64,000 nt of DNA from Deltaproteobacteria bacterium (lineage in GTDB: Bacteria; Myxococcota; Myxococcia; SLRQ01), in assembly GCA_029210625.1 (NCBI GenBank), contig JARGFU010000010.1, forward strand, positions 151,408 to 215,407. The letters are read 5' to 3'. Below, one piece after another: positions 58,810 to 64,000 of this stretch. The notes beneath the pieces were generated by a model that was given only the letters and a program-made list of their open reading frames with translations, ran no database searches and was not told the origin of the DNA. The translations under genes and the position numbers were made by a program. Position 1 is the first letter of the stretch; each line of letters starts with the position of its first letter.

Positions 58810-60173
58810 TGAGCGAGCGAGCGCTGGTGCTCCCCACCGGGCTGGCCAACACCGCCAGCGTCTGCGCGGCGCTGCGGCGGGCCGGGGCGACGCCCGAGAT
58901 CTGTGACGATCCCGGGCGGCTCGCCGCGGCGGAGCGCCTGGTGCTGCCGGGCGTGGGCACCTTCGGCGCGGCGATGGCGCGCCTGGAGGAGCTCGGCGTC
59001 GTCGAGCTCCTCCGGGAGCGCCTCCGCGCGGGGAGGCCGACCCTCGGCATCTGCCTGGGCCTGCAGCTCCTCGCCGAGGGCAGCGAGGAGAGCCCGGGGG
59101 TGGAGGGCCTGGGCCTCTTGCCCCTCGAGGTCGGCGGCTTCCCCGCCGGGCTGCGCAGCCCGCAGATGGGCTGGAACGCGGTGGGGGAGGGCGAGGCCTA
59201 CTTCGCCAACAGCTACCGCCTCGCCGAGGTGCCCGCGGGGTGGGAGGTCGCCTGGGCCTGGCACGGCGGCCCCTTCGTCGCCGCCCTCGAGCGCGGCGCC
59301 GTCCTGGCCTGCCAGTTCCACCCCGAGCTCTCCGGCGCCTTCGGCCAGGGGCTGCTGGAGCGCTGGCTCGCCGGGCAGCCCGCCCTCGCCCCCTCGAGCG
59401 GCCCCCGGGAGGCACGGCTGCGCCGCCGGATCATCCCCTGCCTCGACACCCGCGACGGCCGGGTGGTGAAGGGCGTGCGCTTCCAGGGGCTGCGCGACCT
59501 GGGCGATCCGGTGGAGCTCGTCTCCGAGTACCAGCGGCAGGGGGCCGACGAGATCGTCCTCCTCGACGTCTCGGCGACCCCCGAGGGGCGGGGGCACGCG
59601 CTCGAGACGGTGCGGGCGGTGCGCGAGGTCCTCTCGCTGCCCCTCTCGGTGGGAGGCGGCGTGCGCACGCCCGAGGACGCCGCGGCCCTCCTCGGGGCGG
59701 GCGCCGACAAGGTCGGCGTGAACAGCGCCGCGGTGGAGCGGCCCGAGCTGATCGGCGAGCTCTCCCGGCGCTTCGGCCGCCAGTGCACGGTCCTCTCCCT
59801 CGACGCCGCGCGCAGCGGCGAGGGCTGGGAGGTGGTCGTGCGCTCGGGCACGGTGCGCACCGGCAAGGACGCCCTCGCCTGGGCGGTGGAGGGGGTCGAG
59901 CGGGGGGCCGGTGAGATCCTGCTCACCTCCTGGGACCGGGACGGAACCCGCAGCGGCTACGACACCGAGCTGTTGCGGGAGGTGAGCCGGCGGGTGTCGG
60001 TGCCGGTCATCGCCTCCGGGGGCGCCTCGGGGCCCGAGCACCTGGCCGAGGCCCTCGACGCCGGGGCCGAGGCGGTCCTGGCGGCGTCCATCTTCCACGA
60101 GGGGAGCTACACCGTCCCCGACCTCAAGCGCGCGCTGGCCGGAGCGGCCGGGCGCTGGGAGCTGCGCTCATGA
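58809..60173 (+). CDS. hisHF: Imidazole glycerol-phosphate synthase, HisH-HisF fusion
   Basis: A 454-residue bifunctional enzyme. Residues 1-195 are the glutaminase HisH, with nucleophile Cys82 in LGICLGLQLL and His171/Glu173 in CQFHPEL. Residues 205-454 are the cyclase HisF, opening RRIIPCLDTRDGRVVKGV (catalytic Asp213) and holding VGGGVRTPEDA, KVGVNSAA, TVLSLDAARSG and VIASGGASG. In most bacteria these are separate subunits; a fused chain is the usual eukaryotic (HIS7) form. A short linker of about 10 residues joins them. The ATG at 58809 overlaps the hisB stop; a GTG three bases earlier is possible. Confidence 0.94.
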   Translation: MSERALVLPTGLANTASVCAALRRAGATPEICDDPGRLAAAERLVLPGVGTFGAAMARLEELGVVELLRERLRAGRPTLGICLGLQLLAEGSEESPGVEGLGLLPLEVGGFPAGLRSPQMGWNAVGEGEAYFANSYRLAEVPAGWEVAWAWHGGPFVAALERGAVLACQFHPELSGAFGQGLLERWLAGQPALAPSSGPREARLRRRIIPCLDTRDGRVVKGVRFQGLRDLGDPVELVSEYQRQGADEIVLLDVSATPEGRGHALETVRAVREVLSLPLSVGGGVRTPEDAAALLGAGADKVGVNSAAVERPELIGELSRRFGRQCTVLSLDAARSGEGWEVVVRSGTVRTGKDALAWAVEGVERGAGEILLTSWDRDGTRSGYDTELLREVSRRVSVPVIASGGASGPEHLAEALDAGAEAVLAASIFHEGSYTVPDLKRALAGAAGRWELRS

Positions 60174-61438
60174 TCGTCCCGAGCATCGACCTGATGGAGG
60201 GCGAGGCCGTCCAGCTCATCGGAGGGCGCGAGCGGGAGCTCAGCGCCGGTGACCCCCGGCCCCTCGCCCGCACCTTCGGCCGGGTGGGGGAGGTCGCGGT
60301 GATCGACCTCGACGCCGCCCTCGGCCAGGGCAGCAACGCCGGGCTCGTCCGCGAGCTGCTGCGCCTGGCTCCCTGCCGGGTGGGCGGCGGGATCCGCGAT
60401 CTCGAGACCGCCCGGGCCTGGCTGGACGCGGGCGCCGAGAAGATCATCATCGGCACCGCGGCCCGGCCCGAGCTGCTGATGCAGCTCCCGCGGGAGCGGG
60501 TGATCGTCGCGCTCGACGCCGACCGCGGCGAGGTGGTGGTGGAGGGCTGGCGAAGGGGTACCGGCGCCGGGATCCTCGAGCGCCTCGAGGCGCTGCGCGA
60601 GTACGCCGGCGGCTTCCTCGTCACCTTCGTGGAGCTCGAGGGGCGCCTGGGCGGCACCGACCTCGAGCGGGTGGAGGCCATCGTGGCGGCGGCGGGCGAG
60701 GCCCGGGTGACCATCGCCGGTGGCATCACCACCCCCGAGGAGGTGGCGGCCCTCGACCGCCTCGGCGCCGACGCCCAGGTGGGGATGGCCCTCTACACCG
60801 GCCGGATGGGCCTGGCCGAGGCCTTCGCCGCTCCCCTGCGCTCGGACCGCCCCGACGGACTCTGGCCCACGGTGGTCTGCGACGAGGGCGGCCGCTCGCT
60901 GGGCCTCGCCTACTCCGACCTGGAGAGCCTGCGGGTCGTCATCGACGAGGGCCGCGGCGCCTACCGCTCCCGCAGCCGCGGGCTCTGGGTGAAGGGGGCG
61001 AGCTCGGGCAACACCCAGGAGGTGATCGACCTCTCCGTCGACTGCGACCGCGACGCCCTGCGCCTGCGGGTGCGGCAGCGCGGCCCCTTCTGTCACCTCG
61101 GGACCCGGGGCTGCTTCGGGGAGGGGAGGGGGCTCGAGGCCCTCGCCCGCCTCCTCGAGGCGCGCCGCCGGGAGGCGCCGGCGGGCTCCTACAGCGCCCG
61201 GCTCTTCGAGGAGGCGGGCCTGCTGGAGGCCAAGCTGCGGGAGGAGGCCGGCGAGCTCGGTGAGGCCCGGGGCGAGGCCGAGGTCGTGCACGAGGCCGCC
61301 GACCTGATCTACTTCGCCCTGGTCGCGGCGACCCGGGCCGGCGTGGGGCTCGAGCCGATCGAGGCCGAGCTGGATCGCCGGGCGCTGAAGGTGAGCCGGC
61401 GCCCGGGTGACCGGAAGGACCGGGAGGAGGCGAAGTGA
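60170..61438 (+). CDS. hisAIE: HisA-HisI-HisE trifunctional fusion
   Basis: A 422-residue chain with three pathway enzymes. Residues 1-233 are the HisA isomerase barrel (MIVPSIDLMEGEAVQLIGGR, RVGGGIRDLETARAW, VTIAGGITTPEEV). Residues 236-312 are HisI, the phosphoribosyl-AMP cyclohydrolase, with DCDRDAL and the zinc Cys in FCHLGTRGCF. Residues 318-410 are HisE, the phosphoribosyl-ATP pyrophosphatase, with KLREEAGEL and HEAADLIYF. Each part is full length with its key motifs. In the HisA part the usual RDGT loop reads ELEGRLGGTD, closer to eukaryotic HIS6-type sequences. Overlaps hisHF (ATGA). It is not the usual HisIE fusion. Confidence 0.92.
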   Translation: MIVPSIDLMEGEAVQLIGGRERELSAGDPRPLARTFGRVGEVAVIDLDAALGQGSNAGLVRELLRLAPCRVGGGIRDLETARAWLDAGAEKIIIGTAARPELLMQLPRERVIVALDADRGEVVVEGWRRGTGAGILERLEALREYAGGFLVTFVELEGRLGGTDLERVEAIVAAAGEARVTIAGGITTPEEVAALDRLGADAQVGMALYTGRMGLAEAFAAPLRSDRPDGLWPTVVCDEGGRSLGLAYSDLESLRVVIDEGRGAYRSRSRGLWVKGASSGNTQEVIDLSVDCDRDALRLRVRQRGPFCHLGTRGCFGEGRGLEALARLLEARRREAPAGSYSARLFEEAGLLEAKLREEAGELGEARGEAEVVHEAADLIYFALVAATRAGVGLEPIEAELDRRALKVSRRPGDRKDREEAK

Positions 61439-62718
61439 TGTTGAAGCGAAGGAAGGCGGGAGAGATCCGGGCCGAGACCCTGGACCCGGTCGACGCCGAG
61501 ACCCTGGCGCAGGTCGATCCGATCCTGGCCGAGGTCCGCGAGGAGGGGGAGCCGGCCCTGCGCCGCTGGGCCGAGCGGCTGGGAGACCGGCAGCCGGGGG
61601 AGCCCCTGGTGATCGGCCGGGAGGCGCTGGAGGCGGCCCTCGCCGCGCTCGACGAGGAGCGGCGCGGCGTCCTCGAGCGCACCGCGGCCCGCATCGAGCA
61701 CTTCGCCCGGGCCCAGGCCGAGGGCCTCCGGGCGCTGGAGGTCGCCATCGAGGGCGGCCGGGCGGGCCTGCGCCTGGTGCCGGTGGAGCGCGCCGGCTGC
61801 TACGCCCCGGGGGGGCGCTATCCGCTGCCCTCCTCGGTGCTGATGACGGCGATCACCGCCCGGGTGGCCGGGGTGCGCGAGGTCTGGGTGGCGTCTCCCC
61901 GGCCGGCCCCCGAGACCCTGGCGGCCGCGGCCCTCGCCGGCGCCGACGCGCTGCTGGCGGTCGGCGGCGCCCAGGCCATCGCCGCCCTGGCCCACGGCGC
62001 CGGAGAGGTGCCCGCCTGCGACGCCATCGTGGGGCCGGGCAACCGCTGGGTGACCGCCGCCAAGGCCCGGGTCGCGGGCCGGGTGGCCATCGACATGCTC
62101 GCCGGCCCCTCGGAGCTGCTGGTCCTCGCCGACGCCGGGGCCGACCCGGCGCTCGTCGCCGCCGACCTCCTGGCCCAGGCCGAGCACGATCCCGACGCCC
62201 TGCCGGTGCTGGTCGCCCTCGACGCGGCGGTGGCGGAGGCCGTGGACGGAGAGCTGGAGCGGCAGCTTCGCGACCTGCCCACCGCCGGCGTCGCCCGGCA
62301 GGCCCTCGCGCGGGGCTTCACGGTGGAGGCCGCCGATCTCGAGGAGGCGATCGCGCTCTGCGATCGCCTGGCGCCGGAGCACCTGGCCCTGCACCTGCGG
62401 GACGCCGCCTCCCTGCGCGAGCGCTTCTACCACTGCGGTGCCCTCTTCGTCGGCGGGTCCTCGGCCGAGGTCCTCGGCGACTACGGGGCCGGCCCCAACC
62501 ACGTGCTGCCCACCGGGGGCAGCGCCCGCAGCCGGGGCGCCCTCTCGGTCCTCACCTTCCTGCGGGCCCAGACCTGGCTGGACTTCGACCTGCAGGCCGG
62601 GGCCCGGGTGGCCGAGGACGCCGAGGCCCTCGCGCGCATCGAGGGCCTCGAGGCCCACGCCCGCGCCGCCGGGCGGCGCGGGCGCTCCAGGCAGCGGCCT
62701 ACGGGTTCGGGTTCTTGA
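61438..62718 (+). CDS. hisD: Histidinol dehydrogenase
   Basis: A 426-residue zinc enzyme that oxidises histidinol to histidine in the last step. ERAGCYAPGGRYPLPSSVLM, AIVGPGNRWVTAAK, DMLAGPSELLVLAD, AQAEHDPDA and LAPEHLAL are family motifs, with metal ligands in the QAEHD and PEHL segments and the GPNHVLPTGG stretch. The ATG at 61438 follows GGAGGAGG by eight bases and overlaps the hisAIE stop. It is the last his gene; no HolPase gene follows. Its last 20 bases overlap the opposing gene. Confidence 0.95.
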   Translation: MLKRRKAGEIRAETLDPVDAETLAQVDPILAEVREEGEPALRRWAERLGDRQPGEPLVIGREALEAALAALDEERRGVLERTAARIEHFARAQAEGLRALEVAIEGGRAGLRLVPVERAGCYAPGGRYPLPSSVLMTAITARVAGVREVWVASPRPAPETLAAAALAGADALLAVGGAQAIAALAHGAGEVPACDAIVGPGNRWVTAAKARVAGRVAIDMLAGPSELLVLADAGADPALVAADLLAQAEHDPDALPVLVALDAAVAEAVDGELERQLRDLPTAGVARQALARGFTVEAADLEEAIALCDRLAPEHLALHLRDAASLRERFYHCGALFVGGSSAEVLGDYGAGPNHVLPTGGSARSRGALSVLTFLRAQTWLDFDLQAGARVAEDAEALARIEGLEAHARAAGRRGRSRQRPTGSGS

Positions 62719-64000
62719 CCCGGACGGCGTAGGTGTTCAGGTCGTCGATCATCAGCTTCAGCCAGTAGGCCTTCCGGGGGTGGAGCTTGCCGCAGAGGAC
62801 GGGATCGGAGTCCCAGGTCTCCTGGAAGTAGTTGGTGCCGTCGTAGGTGTAGATCGAGGAGTAGACCCAGCCGGCGAGGACCGCGTTCTCCCAGGTGTTC
62901 ACCACCTCGCTGGCGCCCGGGTTCTGCACGATCGTCACCGCCGAGAGCAGCACCGAGTCGGCGTGGGGGTTCGCCACCATGTTCATGCCCTTCTGCAGGG
63001 GCACCTCGACGGTCGAGCCGTTGGTGGTGGGCGTGGAGTCGCCGGGCGGGGTCAGTTCCTCGCCGCCGGTCATGCCCAGCCAGTAGCCGTAGCCGTCGTA
63101 GACGGTCCCGGCCGAGCCGGTATCCGAGTAGGAGCCGTCCCAGTCGGACAGGCCGGTGGAGACCCAGTACATGCAGGAGGTCACCCCGAAGACGCCGAGG
63201 CAGGTGTTGGTGGCGCCGAGGTTGTTCTCGTTGCCGGCCAGGTTCCAGCCCATGTGCAAGGTGGAGTGGGTCTGGTCGGTGTCCGCCGCGAGGGGGGTGG
63301 CCAGGGGACCGACGTTCGAGAAGTCGTCCACCGCCCGCACCTGCACGTAGTAGCGGGTGTTCGAGTCCAGGCCGGTGATCTGCACGGTCTCGGGGGCGCC
63401 CGCGGCCACCGTGGGCGTGAAGGTGTCGTTGAAGACCAGCGCGTTGGCCCAGGTGCCCGAGGTGATGGTCGCGTAGTCGTAGCGGACCATGTAGGTGGTC
63501 GGGGTGCCGGTGGTGCCGAGGCAGTCCTCGTAGGGCGCCGTGAAGGTGAAGGTGATGGTGGTGTCGGTGGTCGCCGTCACCTGGAGATCGGCTGCCGCGC
63601 AGGGCGCGTCCGAGTCGCCGATGGCCGGCTGGTGGGGGCCGGTCTGGACGCCGGCGGACCAGTTGCCGTTGCTGTCCCGGCTGAAGGCCTTGAACCAGTA
63701 GTCCTGCCCGTTGGTCAGGGTGGTGGCGATGTGCGAGGTGCCCAGCCCCACGTACTGGACGTAGCTGGATCCCAGGGTGCCGCCCTGGAGGTGGGTGCTG
63801 CCCTCGGAGGGCGTGTCCGAGATGCTCGCGGTGTTGCGCAGGATCATCACCTCGGCGAGGTCACCGTCGCCCGGGTTGCTCCAGTTCAGGCTGATCTGGG
63901 TGTTGGCCGGGGAGACGCCGCCCCAGGTGGCGTTCCCCGGGGAGAGGTTGTCGATGGTCAGGGTGTCCGAGCCGGTGTCGCTGCCGCTCACCGCGTTGCC
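62699..64000 (-). CDS. Secreted FN3-domain protein; 5' end outside window
   Basis: The frame stays open to the right edge, so the start and any signal peptide lie outside; a GTG at 63991 is unlikely to be the real start. At least 433 residues are visible. Two FN3-like beta domains can be seen (SLNWSNPGDGDLAEVMILRN and ITFTFTAPYED with YYVQVRAVDDFSNVG). The C-terminal 190 residues (from HMGWNLAGNENN) contain WNLAGN, YWLGMTGGEEL and GMNMVANPHA, a pattern I know from repeat-rich secreted proteins of unknown function. It ends opposite hisD, overlapping 20 bases. Confidence 0.8.
   Translation of the reverse strand, partial: GNAVSGSDTGSDTLTIDNLSPGNATWGGVSPANTQISLNWSNPGDGDLAEVMILRNTASISDTPSEGSTHLQGGTLGSSYVQYVGLGTSHIATTLTNGQDYWFKAFSRDSNGNWSAGVQTGPHQPAIGDSDAPCAAADLQVTATTDTTITFTFTAPYEDCLGTTGTPTTYMVRYDYATITSGTWANALVFNDTFTPTVAAGAPETVQITGLDSNTRYYVQVRAVDDFSNVGPLATPLAADTDQTHSTLHMGWNLAGNENNLGATNTCLGVFGVTSCMYWVSTGLSDWDGSYSDTGSAGTVYDGYGYWLGMTGGEELTPPGDSTPTTNGSTVEVPLQKGMNMVANPHADSVLLSAVTIVQNPGASEVVNTWENAVLAGWVYSSIYTYDGTNYFQETWDSDPVLCGKLHPRKAYWLKLMIDDLNTYAVRVKNPNP

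Overview
The window is about 64 kb of very GC-rich DNA packed with protein genes and looks like a chromosome segment of a Myxococcota-type (former deltaproteobacterial) bacterium. That placement is inferred from several traits: at least two secreted proteins end in MYXO-CTERM-like tails (Gly-Cys-Gly-Cys, hydrophobic helix, Arg-rich end) after DGG/DAG-rich linkers; lipoproteins with FN3, Ig-like, ASH and propeller domains are abundant; there is a Ser/Thr kinase with PEGA domains, an ECF sigma/FecR pair, and strong G/C bias at third codon positions. No insertion sequence, phage gene, CRISPR array or plasmid function was seen.

Layout. 1-9573 (+) is one respiratory operon: split b6/subunit IV-like cytochrome b, a membrane-anchored heptaheme cytochrome c, cbb3 oxidase subunits CcoN and CcoO, CcoS, a small protein resembling only the membrane anchor of CcoP, CcoG, a 42-residue membrane peptide, a TauE/SafE-DsbD_2-type membrane protein and a CcoI-type copper ATPase. 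No diheme CcoP and no cytochrome c1 is visible. 9570-16767 holds a ZIP transporter, a MOSC protein, a thioredoxin/TPR protein, a secreted purple-acid-phosphatase-like enzyme, a DUF5684 membrane protein, the sigma/FecR pair and an Smr protein. 16858-23280 encodes a 2140-residue lipoprotein. 23271-32135 holds a ferritin-like protein, an ABC-2 exporter, three alpha/beta hydrolases, an Hsp70-like ATPase and a POT peptide transporter. 32285-36462 is a two-gene secreted/lipoprotein unit whose first gene begins with an octanucleotide tandem repeat. 36502-37798 (-) carries a lipoprotein, tRNA-Lys, tRNA-Glu, a strong terminator and a short Omp85-like fragment. 37900-46934 contains a TPR lipoprotein, an RDD-SpoIIM fusion, a class IV aminotransferase, DNA-3-methyladenine glycosylase I, another MYXO-CTERM protein and the kinase. 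46943-56024 has SpoIID, thioesterase, macro, PilZ, hydrolase-like lipoprotein, C2 lipoprotein, DUF481 and CASTOR/POLLUX-like channel genes.

56105-62718 (+) is a compact histidine operon, hisL-hisG-hisC-hisB-hisHF-hisAIE-hisD. A 13-codon leader with five His codons is followed by what reads as a complete four-segment transcription attenuator. Two enzymes are fusions (HisH-HisF and HisA-HisI-HisE), so six genes cover every step except histidinol-phosphate phosphatase. The window closes inside a secreted FN3 protein on the minus strand.

The most interesting items are the his attenuator with the triple fusion, the cytochrome b/heptaheme/cbb3 operon apparently lacking CcoP haem domains, and the frame-breaking octamer repeat at 32293-32324. 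All family assignments are from reading motifs; no database search was run.
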